Part shown: in pieces, positions 7,810 to 17,200 of the stretch
Position numbering within the stretch: position 1 is the first letter of the stretch
Layout: each line of letters opens with the position of its first letter
Source of the DNA: CAWUIO01 sp963922455
GTDB lineage: Bacteria > Bacteroidota > Bacteroidia > Cytophagales > Microscillaceae
DNA: 25,862 nucleotides
Reading direction: 5' to 3'
Assembly: GCA_963922455.1 (NCBI GenBank)
Contig: CAWUIO010000094.1
Coordinates: forward strand, 1 to 25,862
Position numbers and translations under genes: made by a program
Notes under the pieces: model-generated
The model's database searches: none
Told to the model about the DNA's origin: nothing
Seen by the model: only the letters and a program-made list of their open reading frames with translations

Positions 7810-9978
7810 TTAATTTCCTCGAGAGGCTTCACGGGGTAATCTTATATCAAAAGTACTTCCTTCGCCCGGCTCACTCTCCACTATTATTTGTCCCTTATGT
7901 TTTTCTATGATGCTGTACACTATGGATAGTCCCAAACCCACGCCTTGACCGATGGCTTTGGTGGTAAAAAAGGGTTCATAAATACGGTTTTTAACTTCAT
8001 TACCCATTCCTACACCGGTATCTCGAATCGAGATTTGTAAAAAATCATCAACCTGATTGAGGGTAGAAATTATAATCTTACCTTGCTCTTCTATGGCCTC
8101 TATTGCATTAGAAATCAGGTTCATAAATACCTGATTTAATTTACTGGGGTAGGCTTCAATGACCGGGTTTGCTTCATAGTGCTTGATAATCTCAATTCGC
8201 CCCCGAAATCGATTCTGGAGCAAGGCTAAAGTAGCATCCAGGTATTGATGTATATTTATTAAGGTGTACTTATCATCATCCAAATGAGAAAACGTACGCA
8301 ATCCTTGAATAATATACGTAGTTCGGCGAGCCCCCTCACTAATCCCTTGAATCAGTATATCTAATTCTTGAACCGCCATTTCAAACGCATATTTTTCTTT
8401 TAACTTCTGAATTTGCCTTAATTGTTCAAAATAATTTTCATCACTGAGCTCGCGGATGGGTGCGGTTACTTTCAAAATATCCTGTAAATTTTCTTTTAGG
8501 GTATCGATGTTTGCGTTTATAAAATTGACCGGATTGTTGATTTCGTGAGCAATCCCTGCGGTGAGTTGCCCCAGTGATGACATCTTTTCTGATTCTACAA
8601 GTTTCGCTTGGGCTTGTTGGAGTTGCCCCAGGGCCCTTTGTAACTGATCTCTTTGTGAGATAATGTCTTCTTTTTGAGATTCTATATACTGAGTCTGGAG
8701 CTTCACTTCTTTTTCCAGCATTTCCTTTTGCTGTTCTATGATGACTTGCTTTTCTTCTTTATAAGCCTGGACTTCTTCCTGCATCACTTTAAAGCGGTAG
8801 GCTAAACCAAATGAGAATAAGAAAATTTGCAACAATACGCCGAAGGCAAAAGGCTCAACGGTAAGGTTATATTCAATGATCCGGTTGATAACCAAAAACC
8901 CAATCATGGGCGTAATCAGATGCGCCGAGACTGCCAATAAAAAATATTTGCCAGGTTTAAAGCCTATCCACACACAATGGATTGTGATATATAAGGCACA
9001 AGTTGAGACCAATAACATAGAAACAACCGCAAAAGGAGCCGGAATTAGCAAGAATACAAACAGTAGCAAAACCAATATCTCATACAATATCAGTATCCGG
9101 ATAAATTGGTTTAAACCCTTTGATATCTCCGAAAGGCGCAAATAATTTTTTTCAAAAAGTAGAAAATACACCCAGGCTACATTAAAATTTGCAATTGCTT
9201 GATAGGTAGTATCTACAGGTGACTCGGGGAATAATACACTATTGATAAAATCACTCTCCAGACCAATATTGACCAGCCAACTGGCTAGAAAAAGCACAAA
9301 ATATAAGTAGGTGAAATCTTTTATATAAAAAAAAATGGCTAGGTTGTATATCCCGATCACTAAGATGGCACTGGCCGCAAAGCCAAAAAAGATACTGCTC
9401 ATAAAAAAGATATCTTGGGTATGGCTTGCCGTTGCGACCACGGTTCTCCGGAAAAAGTCAAGAGCATAATTATGGTTCTTAGTTAAAGCATAGACCTGAG
9501 ATACTCTAATATAAAACAGCGTTTCTGAATCAGGTTCTAATGATACTTTAGTGTATAAAAACCTCCCAAGATTTTGATCCCGTTTGGCTAGGGGATACTT
9601 ACTCCCCGTACTTTTCATTTGAAGCTGCCCTGCTTGGTCTTCATAATAAACCAATACCTCATCCCAAAGGTCAAACATTAACATAAAATCAGTAACGGGT
9701 GTCTTATTTATCAATTTGACGCGTAACCAAATGTGGTTATAGGGTATAGCATTGTAATTTTTTAGGGTATTGATCGGGACAAATGCATCTTGCATGCGCC
9801 CAGAAGCTTGCTCATAGCTAATATTCCCCAGGGTATCTGGTAAAATTTGAATTACATTCTTTAGAGGCCAGTCCTTTTGATCGGGTAACAACGTAAAAGA
9901 TGACTGAGCAGGTAGCTCAAATGAAAGCCATGATATTATGCTCAGAATAATATATTTTCCCATGCAAGAAAGTTTCAT
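7810..9978 (-). CDS. 7TMR-DISM sensor histidine kinase
   Basis: A 722-residue inner-membrane sensor kinase. A signal peptide (about 1-26) precedes an extracytoplasmic 7TMR-DISMED2-like sensing domain (about 35-185), which in this family is thought to bind carbohydrate-like or other small ligands. Seven transmembrane helices (about 189-395) and a long coiled coil (about 400-465) follow. The kinase core has an H-box GIAHEINNPVNF with phospho-accepting His478, an N-box NLISNAIEA, a G1 box DTGVGMG starting at Asp653, and a G2 box GQGVGLGLS; all key residues are present. There is no receiver domain on the protein and no response-regulator gene next to it, so it is an orphan whose partner must lie elsewhere. 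A second ATG at codon 6 would also leave an intact signal sequence. The signal sensed is unknown. Its 3' end faces the repeat at 7460-7587. Confidence 0.95.
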   Translation of the reverse strand: MKLSCMGKYIILSIISWLSFELPAQSSFTLLPDQKDWPLKNVIQILPDTLGNISYEQASGRMQDAFVPINTLKNYNAIPYNHIWLRVKLINKTPVTDFMLMFDLWDEVLVYYEDQAGQLQMKSTGSKYPLAKRDQNLGRFLYTKVSLEPDSETLFYIRVSQVYALTKNHNYALDFFRRTVVATASHTQDIFFMSSIFFGFAASAILVIGIYNLAIFFYIKDFTYLYFVLFLASWLVNIGLESDFINSVLFPESPVDTTYQAIANFNVAWVYFLLFEKNYLRLSEISKGLNQFIRILILYEILVLLLFVFLLIPAPFAVVSMLLVSTCALYITIHCVWIGFKPGKYFLLAVSAHLITPMIGFLVINRIIEYNLTVEPFAFGVLLQIFLFSFGLAYRFKVMQEEVQAYKEEKQVIIEQQKEMLEKEVKLQTQYIESQKEDIISQRDQLQRALGQLQQAQAKLVESEKMSSLGQLTAGIAHEINNPVNFINANIDTLKENLQDILKVTAPIRELSDENYFEQLRQIQKLKEKYAFEMAVQELDILIQGISEGARRTTYIIQGLRTFSHLDDDKYTLINIHQYLDATLALLQNRFRGRIEIIKHYEANPVIEAYPSKLNQVFMNLISNAIEAIEEQGKIIISTLNQVDDFLQISIRDTGVGMGNEVKNRIYEPFFTTKAIGQGVGLGLSIVYSIIEKHKGQIIVESEPGEGSTFDIRLPREASRGN

Positions 9979-10208
9979 TTGAATAAATATAATTCCTAAT
10001 TTTTGCTCGCGCAGCTTAGTGAAACATGAAATAAAAGAAAATAAACAAGATTAACTTTTTTAAGAAACTACTTAAGGCTTGTACGGAGTTGTCCGGTTCT
10101 TGGTAAAGCATTCTCTTCCTTGCCCCAAGATGCAAAAAGGCAAGCACCTAAGTTCTCCCCTTTTTTCAGAATATTCCTTAGAAGAATATAGGCCAGAGGC
10201 CTAATACT
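9979..10208. other. Gene-free stretch between the sensor kinase and the lysE remnant
   Basis: No gene is seen. It carries the A/T-rich leader of the kinase gene next to 9978. Near the lysE remnant there are two adjacent inverted repeats: 10169-10189 (ATATTC with GAATAT) and the perfect TAGGCC/GGCCTA hairpin at 10189-10203, which begins 6 bp beyond the pseudogene stop on the minus strand. The hairpin may be the old terminator of lysE, although no T-tract follows it. Confidence 0.35.
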
Positions 10209-10658
10209 TTATGCACAAGCTTGGGTATCCAAGCTAGCAGGGGATCCATTCTTTTTTAACCAAAATATGGAATTCCCACGGGCAAAGAGTAGGCCACCAA
10301 TACCCCGGTTAAGCCAGATGATAAGACTTGTATTTTTTACGAGGCCAATCAATCTTTTTCCAAGGAATCCGTAGGTCAAGGCAATGGGTATAAAAATAGG
10401 CCATCCCTAGTATCAAAATTTGTAAGAAATACGAAGAGCCCTCAATGGTAAACTGCGGTAAAAGGATAGATAAAAAATAAAGCCTTTGGCGTTGGATAGC
10501 GAGCTCAACATGCCCCGAAAAAAGATAATGCGGGCGGTCTCTTTATGGGCTTGCTCCTGTATTTGGATGGACTTGTCCAAAAAGACTTTCACTCCTATAT
10601 ACATCAAATAGAGGGCCCCCAAAGTCTTCAACATATCAAAGGCCATTTTGGATTCTTT
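10209..10658 (-). pseudogene. LysE/RhtB-family amino-acid exporter, 5'-truncated and frameshifted
   Basis: The remains of a LysE-type membrane exporter read in three frames on the minus strand. The first segment, from about 10655, gives ESKMAFDMLKTLGALYLMYI and continues to NAKGFIFYLSF. A one-base loss in a T-run (near 10461) moves the typical PQF sequence to another frame (LSF then LPQFTIEGSS). A second shift near 10380 leads to LTYGFLGKRL and a recognisable family C-terminus WLNRGIGGLLFARG, ending at 10209. About the first 45 residues expected for the family are missing. The coding similarity stops exactly where the 301-bp repeat copy B begins (10659), so the repeat or an associated deletion removed the 5' end. 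A sequencing error could explain one shift, but not the lost N-terminus. Confidence 0.8.
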
Positions 10659-10959
10659 ATTTTTTACCTTGGACTAGAGGGGGATAGACCCCTTGGAGTT
10701 GCCAAGCGGGTGCGCGGTCAAGCAGCCTGAAGGCTAGCCGTTCAGAGGACTGCCTTTTATTGAAAAGCTCGGGATGGTTCTGCGGAACATCCACTCACAA
10801 CGAGGCTGGGCTCTCCTCTCTCCTCTCAGATGGCTGAGGGATAGAGCGGCCTGTTTGAGCTCGCCGCTGGATGCGCGTTGGGCAGCGAGTAGCGAAAGCC
10901 CGACCCCGGCGGCAAGTTATGTCCTATGGCTAGGCAAGTTGACCGCCGGGGGCAGCCCC
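10659..10959 (+). repeat. 301-bp repeat unit, copy B (core repeat 10832-10959)
   Basis: About 98% identical to 1776-2076 with no indels. The six differences cluster near 10707 and in the loop of the core hairpin (10917-10940), while the stem arms are identical. Its left edge coincides with the loss of similarity in the lysE remnant. Its right edge (GGGGGCAGCCCC) lies 57 bp from the stop codon of the GH30 gene. No target-site duplication was obvious by eye. Confidence 0.9.
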
Positions 10960-11016
10960 AAAATCATACATTGGCCTGTCGGGCTACAGGCCGGGGAAAA
11001 CCTAGGGCAATCCTGA

Positions 11017-12564
11017 TCATAAAGATGCGGACTGTTGGGAAGGTCTGGTGATCATCAGGGTTTGTACCGCCTGCCCGTTGATCGCAATTTCTTGGGTCTT
11101 GTCTCCCAAAATCAACTGGATACGTTTGGCTTCCTCGCCTTGGTTCAAGATCACCACGGCTATGGAACCGTCGGGGTTTTGGGCCGCCGTAGCCATCAAG
11201 GACTCATCGGAAAGCGCAAGGCCAATGCGCTGGGCATCGGGGCGGATAAAACGACTAAAGTGGCTCATGGTATAGTAAATTGGGGTCAGGTAGACTTCGT
11301 CGTTTTCGGGGTCAACAATCACGGGAGCGATGCACCAGTTTTTGGCCCAGTTGGGGCCACCTTGTTTGTCTAAGACCATGTTCCAGTCTACCCAGCCGTC
11401 TACCCAATTGTTTAAGCAGCCGATGATGTCACGGGCATAACGGTACACGGGCGCGTACTTAGGGTGGAGGGGTTTGTCCTCGTCGGAGGCCCAGTCCCAG
11501 CCCCAATCGGTTGCTTCTTTTTTCCAATACCAGGCATCGTCTTGCCAAACGGGAACTTCGGCATCTACACAGGCTTCAGACTGGATCAAGTGTTTGTCGG
11601 GGGCGGCATTATGGGCAAACTGCAAGGCCTCGGGGAAGTAATCGTAGGTGCTAGCGTACCAGTGAATGGCAGTACCATCAAAGTATTTGGCCGCGTCTGG
11701 GTCTTCGTACATGGCGGTGACCCATTTTTTAAGCTCTTCGTCCCGGTTTTGGTCGTAGCCTAGGAGCTTAGCTTTAATGCCATCCCCTTGGAGTTGCGGC
11801 CCCAAGTGATTTTTGACAAAATCGTTCATTTCCTCGGGGGTGTAGTGCATGCTCTCCCAATTGCTGTCATTGCCTAGGGGCTCATTTTCTACGGTGAAGC
11901 CCCATATATCGATTCCTTGGGCTTGGTAGGCATTGTAATACTTAGAAAAAAACAAAGCCCAAGTTTCGTAATACTCGGGAAGCAACTTGCCCCCTTTCCA
12001 GTCTTGGTTGTCTTTCATCCACGGCGGGGCCGTCCAAGGAGAGCTGATGATTTTAAAGCCGTCTTGGGAGACAGCCATCGCTTCTTTGATCATGGGGATG
12101 ATGTGTTTTCCGTCTTCTTCAATGCTGAAGTTTTCCAATTCCTTATCTCCCTCCACGGCCGCATAGGAATAATTGTACTCCGAGAAGTCGCAAGAATTCA
12201 TATGGGTGCGGGTGAGGGAGTAACGGGCGCCACTTTCGCCAAAATAGGCCTCCAAGACTTTAGCCCGGGTTTCCTTACTCAGCTTATTTAAGAGAGAGGC
12301 TGAGGCTTGGGTAAAAGCCCCTCCAAATCCAGTGATGGTTTGGAAGGTTTCGTCTGAAGATAGGGTAATTTGTACCGTATCCTGGGCAGGGGCATATTCG
12401 TTGAGCAACTTGAGTTGGCTACCCTGGGCCGAGGTTTCGTATACTTCCAGCCTCATCGCTGGCGACTCCTGATTTCCCTCTTGCTTATCGGCTGAGTTGT
12501 CGGGACTTTTACAGGTGGTGGCCATGGCAGCTACAAGGATTAGCATATTAATTTTTTTGAACAT
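11017..12564 (-). CDS. GH30 (subfamily 1-like) beta-glucosidase/glucanase lipoprotein
   Basis: A 515-residue retaining glycoside hydrolase with a lipoprotein signal (lipid-attachment Cys18 after VAAMATT), so it acts in the periplasm or at the cell surface. The acid/base is Glu228 in FTVENEPLG and the nucleophile Glu330 in IQSEACVD. The surrounding pattern, including AAKYFDGTAIHWY, closely follows the glucosylceramidase (GBA1) branch of GH30. In bacteria this branch includes beta-1,6-glucanases, beta-glucosidases and related enzymes. A C-terminal beta-sandwich with a final VVILNQGEEAKRI-type strand pattern is as expected for the family. The gene starts 29 bp after the GH17 stop codon, so the two are almost certainly co-transcribed. 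With GH17 and the phosphorylase next door, removal of beta-1,6 branches from laminarin is the best guess. The family is secure; the substrate is inferred. Confidence 0.93.
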   Translation of the reverse strand: MFKKINMLILVAAMATTCKSPDNSADKQEGNQESPAMRLEVYETSAQGSQLKLLNEYAPAQDTVQITLSSDETFQTITGFGGAFTQASASLLNKLSKETRAKVLEAYFGESGARYSLTRTHMNSCDFSEYNYSYAAVEGDKELENFSIEEDGKHIIPMIKEAMAVSQDGFKIISSPWTAPPWMKDNQDWKGGKLLPEYYETWALFFSKYYNAYQAQGIDIWGFTVENEPLGNDSNWESMHYTPEEMNDFVKNHLGPQLQGDGIKAKLLGYDQNRDEELKKWVTAMYEDPDAAKYFDGTAIHWYASTYDYFPEALQFAHNAAPDKHLIQSEACVDAEVPVWQDDAWYWKKEATDWGWDWASDEDKPLHPKYAPVYRYARDIIGCLNNWVDGWVDWNMVLDKQGGPNWAKNWCIAPVIVDPENDEVYLTPIYYTMSHFSRFIRPDAQRIGLALSDESLMATAAQNPDGSIAVVILNQGEEAKRIQLILGDKTQEIAINGQAVQTLMITRPSQQSASL

Positions 12565-12593
12565 GGTATGTATTGTTTAGGCGGTGGGAATGC

Positions 12594-13907
12594 TTATGGG
12601 TGAAAGGAGTGCAACTCGCCTTTACGCGGAGGTAGTTGTACCTCTTTTAACAAAGCGGCTTTGTCTCCCTCGTAGGTTTTGGTAATGGGTTTGCCGCTGC
12701 GACCGACTCCTTCAAATACGCCCTGATCTACCAAATCCCAGAGGGCATATTTGGCTTGGCCATCCAGGGTGAATAGGCCAAAGTGGTTTTCAGAACCTTC
12801 GGGGTTTTTGGCATCTTTCCAATTTTCGTCAAAGGCTTCAAAATAAAAACAGGAGATCCTTTCTTGCTTGGTCCATTGGCGCATGTAGCGATGGAATAAT
12901 CCTTCTTTAAACTCATCGGTGGCCTTGGAGCCTTCGGGACCGTAAAATTCATTGGAATAGCTGGCCCAACCGGTTTCTCCGATGTGGATGGGCTTATCCA
13001 CTCCGATGCTTTTCATGTAATTGCTTACGCTGATGTATTGATCTTTGGCGTATTCCTGGGCTCGTTTCATGGCATTTTCCATTTTTGCTTCATCGGATAG
13101 ACTATCCTCGCTCTCGAGTACTCCCCAAAAGAGCGGATGATAGTGCGTATCGTGCATGGGATAGGTATGCATAGAAATATAGTCAACCGCTTGGCACAAC
13201 TCTACCAAGTCGGGTACGTGATACACGCTGTCTCCCCCTCCCCAAGAGGCAAAATTATCCGAACTCGTGATCCAAAGATCTGGAGATAACTCGCCTTTGG
13301 CTTTTAAATCTTGCAAATGATTAACCCAGCGCAGGATAACATTGGGCTGGACAAAATAGGTAGCAGCCCATTTGACCATGGCCTCGTTTCCTACGGCAAT
13401 GATTTTGACAATATCGTCATACTGCTGGGCCATGTTGACTGCCCTTTCGATCTCGGCCGCATTGGCAACAGAATCTTCTACCTCGTGATTGGGGTGATCG
13501 GTCCAGGCATTTTCGCAATCGATCCATGCCCCTAACATGACATACATCTCAAAGTTAGGGTCTTCGGTTTTCAAATCCCGAATGGCTTCCAAAACCGTAG
13601 CAGCGTGTTTTAGGTGCGTATTGTAGGTGCGGAGGACCTTAATGCCCATGGCCGCCAATATTTTCATGTCTTCTTTGATGTCTTGCCCACTCGGCTGGAT
13701 GTCCCGGCTATTTTCCCGGTACCCTCCGTAAGATATGGCCTGATAATTTGGATTACCCAAAATATCGGCTGCGGTGATTTGTTTCATTTCTGCGTTTTGA
13801 GTTTCTGTTTCCTGCGCTCCTCCTCCCTCGGTACTGGGTTGACAGGTAAAACCTAGAAGAGACAAGAAGAGGAACAAAATGTTTTTCCAACTGGGTTTCA
13901 TAAGCAT
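12594..13907 (-). CDS. GH17-type beta-1,3-glucanase (TIM-barrel) lipoprotein
   Basis: A 437-residue lipoprotein with a hydrophobic leader ending LLGFTC (lipidated Cys22), so it is outside the cytoplasm. The barrel carries MGIKVLRTYNTH, the acid/base Glu175 in IIAVGNEAM, and the nucleophile Glu311 in HIGETGWAS, all in the order and spacing expected of family GH17. The family hydrolyses or transglycosylates beta-1,3-glucans such as laminarin. The final region FGLFTLDGQAKYALWDL is the usual close of the barrel. It is the first gene of a likely two-gene operon with GH30 (29-bp gap), and it lies downstream of the phosphorylase gene with a structured repeat between them. An in-frame ATG at codon 3 is equally plausible as the start. 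The endo- versus transferase activity cannot be settled from sequence alone. Confidence 0.92.
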   Translation of the reverse strand: MLMKPSWKNILFLFLSLLGFTCQPSTEGGGAQETETQNAEMKQITAADILGNPNYQAISYGGYRENSRDIQPSGQDIKEDMKILAAMGIKVLRTYNTHLKHAATVLEAIRDLKTEDPNFEMYVMLGAWIDCENAWTDHPNHEVEDSVANAAEIERAVNMAQQYDDIVKIIAVGNEAMVKWAATYFVQPNVILRWVNHLQDLKAKGELSPDLWITSSDNFASWGGGDSVYHVPDLVELCQAVDYISMHTYPMHDTHYHPLFWGVLESEDSLSDEAKMENAMKRAQEYAKDQYISVSNYMKSIGVDKPIHIGETGWASYSNEFYGPEGSKATDEFKEGLFHRYMRQWTKQERISCFYFEAFDENWKDAKNPEGSENHFGLFTLDGQAKYALWDLVDQGVFEGVGRSGKPITKTYEGDKAALLKEVQLPPRKGELHSFHP

Positions 13908-14018
13908 GTTCTTTGCTTGCTTTGATATACTTTAACACTTTAATAATTTAAATCATTTTGGTTTGAAAATGAAAAAGGATAAAAGCCATTTTACCCAGTT
14001 TTCATAAATTGCTTGTCC

Positions 14019-14149
14019 GGCTGAGGGATAGAGCGGCCTGTTTGAGCCCGCCGCTGGTACGCGCGCTGGCAGGCGAGTAGCGAAAGCCCGACCCCAGCGG
14101 CACCTAGCCCCCATTCGGGGCACTATTTTTCACCGCTGGGGGCAGCCCC
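14019..14149 (+). repeat. Structured core repeat, copy C
   Basis: Begins GGCTGAGGGATAGAGCGGCC and ends GGGGGCAGCCCC. The stem is CCCCAGCGG (14092-14100) with CCGCTGGGG (14133-14141): compared with copies A and B, one G-C pair is replaced by A-T on both sides. A second inner hairpin (GCCCC with GGGGC) lies in the loop. It fills much of the 308-bp gap between the phosphorylase stop and the GH17 start; the rest (13908-14018, 14150-14215) is leader or trailer sequence without a gene. Confidence 0.85.
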
Positions 14150-14215
14150 CATGTATCTTATTCTATATACCTTATCCGTACAATCCCATTTTTTCTCCTC
14201 GCCCTACTCCTGTTT

Positions 14216-17200
14216 TTACCTTAGGCGGCTGGGATTGATGTGTACAGTTAATTGACGAATAGCCCCGGTTCTGGCAAAGATCTCGGCACTAAGAGCCGCA
14301 TCTAATGCTAAAGAGTCCATCCGGCTTTGACTACCATCCTGATGTAGTACATCGATCCCTTCCTGCTCGGCCAAGCGATACACTACGGGCACTTGGCAAT
14401 AGGTGAAGGCTAAGGTACCTACATCCAGGTGTAGTTCATGCGGGTTTTGATTTATATCAACATAGGTAAAGCTTTTGGCCTCCGTCAAAAACTCTTCCTC
14501 TTTACGTAGCAAACATGGGTCAAAAGAAAGGTGTCCGTTTTTCACGCAAACCCCTACCTCCCCAAACCGGCTGATGATGTCTTCTTTTACCTGTCCGGTC
14601 ATACCCGGTTGCTGGGCTCCCTTTCCTCCTGGCGTGTGAGAATAAGGGTCGGTGGGGAAGGCTCCGTATAAAGTGGGCGGCTTATGCACCCCAATGCCGG
14701 CTTGGATTTCGTAATAGTGCTCGAGCAAGCGGCCCACTACTTCGGCACTTTCTTGATCAGCAATGGCTTTTAAGCTACTTTCTTGCACCGCCAGTAAGAG
14801 CTTAGACACCATGTGCCAATAGATGGAACCTAGTCCTTCATAGCCAAAGAAGGTCCCCGAACGACCGGTAAAGGCTTTGTGATTAAAGACTTCTTCAAAA
14901 ATCTGTAAGACTAGTTTTTGCTCGGCGGCTAGCAAATGATCGTAGTGGCCTCCAGCCAGGGCATCCAAACCGGCTTTTAGGTCGTAGGCATTTCGGAAGT
15001 TGCCGTTGAAGTGGAACTGCCCCTTTACATCTTTCTCGATGATTTGGGTATGCCCCTCGTCAATCAGTTGCGTCAATAATTTGGACTTATTTACAGAAGT
15101 TTCGGGGATGTTGTTTCGCTGTTTGAAACCCGCGATGTTTTTATTGGGATACAAGATGTAGCTGTACTGGTCGGGGCGGAATAAGGCGCTTCCCTTCATA
15201 CTATCCAGCAATTCCAAGGTTTGAGGGCCACTTAAATACCCCGAGCTCAATACGGCCACCTGTCCCTCCAACATTTCGTCCAGATAGGAGATTTGGGCTT
15301 CATTGTTTTCGGTAAAAGTAAGAAGGTTGTAGGCGTGATAAAGATTGTCTTCCCGCTTATTCGCTCGGATGGCATGCTCCAAAAACGCATTACACAGCTG
15401 CACAAAGGTGGACAAGTCATTCAAATTCACCGATTTTTTTGCTCCGGTGAATGGGTTATCGTAAATATGTAGGCGGTATTCGCTGGCGGCATGGCCTAAG
15501 CGGTCCATCATTTCTTTGGCGGCTTTGCCTCCAATATTTCCGGACAAAAGCTCCCGGTTTTGCTCAAAAGCCTTGACCAAGCGCTCGTAGAAGGTGGCCA
15601 ATTCTTCGGAAATGGGTACTTCATCAACCGAAGTATCCGCCAAAATTTGATTAAAAAAGTTTAAGAAGCGGCGGAGGTAGTACAGCGTCACCATGGAGAC
15701 CCCATTGCCTACCAAGGCATTGTTGGCATCGTTCCATTCAGGACGTTGGGTATTCATCCAGATCCCTCCTTCGGGAATAAAGTTGGACAGCTTGGCTAAA
15801 ACCGTGGCCAAAGTTTTCTCAATCAGGTTGACCCGGTGGATAGCCCCACTTTGGTTTTTTAAAAGGGCTCCGTCGGCCCCTAGTCTCTGGCGATCTTCCC
15901 GGATTGTATGATCGGAGTCGTGGTCAAACTCGATTGTATCCTTGGGGTCTTTGACAATATCTTCGTAGGACTTAATGCGGTAAGGTACGTTGGCATAGAC
16001 AAAGAGATCCTTATCAAAACAGATAGCGAGTTGCCCAGGATAGTACTTCTCGAGAAGTTCTAATAACTTCAACAAGTAGATAATTTGGTGGTCTCCCCAA
16101 TAGCCAATGTAAGACCAAGGATCATCGGCCTCGATGGTTTCCCAGTCAAAGCCTCCTTTGGTTACCCGATAGGGGTTGTAGCCATCAAACGTAGTGGCGT
16201 TCAAAAACTTATGGATCATGCTCTCGGCAAAGGCCGGATAGGAATGCGCCAAGGCCTCCCAATTTTGAAAGATATCGCGCCAGTTCCCTTCATAGTCGAG
16301 TATTTTGGAGCCATCCACTTCGCTTCGGGTGTTGATAGAAAAGCGGTTCCAGGGGCGGCTCGGGTCACCGTGGCGGCGACTAAATTTGAGGGGCATATAT
16401 TCGTAGCACAATCGTTTGAAGTGCATATTGGCGCTTTGCTCGCAGGCCGCTTGTAAATCGGCCAGGGTAAATTCCTCGGGCAAAGTGCTCAACACGGCTT
16501 GTTCGGCTTGGAAAACTTCCTTATTGGCTTTTTGCAGGTACTGGCTAAAATCCCACTTTTCAATTTGGTAGTTCATATCAAAAATACCGCCCCGCATAAT
16601 GTTAAAGAGGGTATTGGAGAAGTGGCGGGCATCGCGGAAAGGGTCCTTAGAAATTTGTAGGCCATCGGATGCCGCATTTAAGCCGATAAGTCTTTGCGTA
16701 CCCAGGGCCACGTCTTCCCGGATTTGTTCGGCCAGATTGCTCTCCTCCTGGATCGTTTGGGAAAGTTGGGCCACCGCGGCGTGGTTTTTATTTACATCCG
16801 CCAAAATCATCCATTCTTTTTGGCTGCCAGCATCCAAGGTAAGTGGGGTATGGACAAAATAGGCTCCTTTTTCGGCCTTTACATCGCTTTCCTCCTCAAT
16901 AGGCAGTCCTTTGCGGAAGTTTTTCAATTGCAAAGAAGACAAGAGATAGCTGGGGTTTTCTATTCCCAGCGACCAGGCCACTTGAGCTTTCAAGGCCTCA
17001 CTGGGCTCGGCCCGGTCTACGATGATGGCGCTCAGGGCGTAGATACCCAGCCCGCTTTCTTTTTCGAGCTCACTGCGTTTGTAGGCATCGATCAGGTTGC
17101 TGGCCCGGGCTTGGAGGGCGCTTTCTACACTGGCGGGCACGATGTTTTGGATACCATCCAGCAGGTTTAGCTCCACGCTAGCACCCCCGCGGTTGATCAG

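Noticed and set aside
16694..17170. A 158-codon frame opposite the phosphorylase gene, and the similar frame at 17375-17752
   Set aside because: Both are antisense shadows of a long gene with clear conserved motifs; neither translation resembles a known protein.
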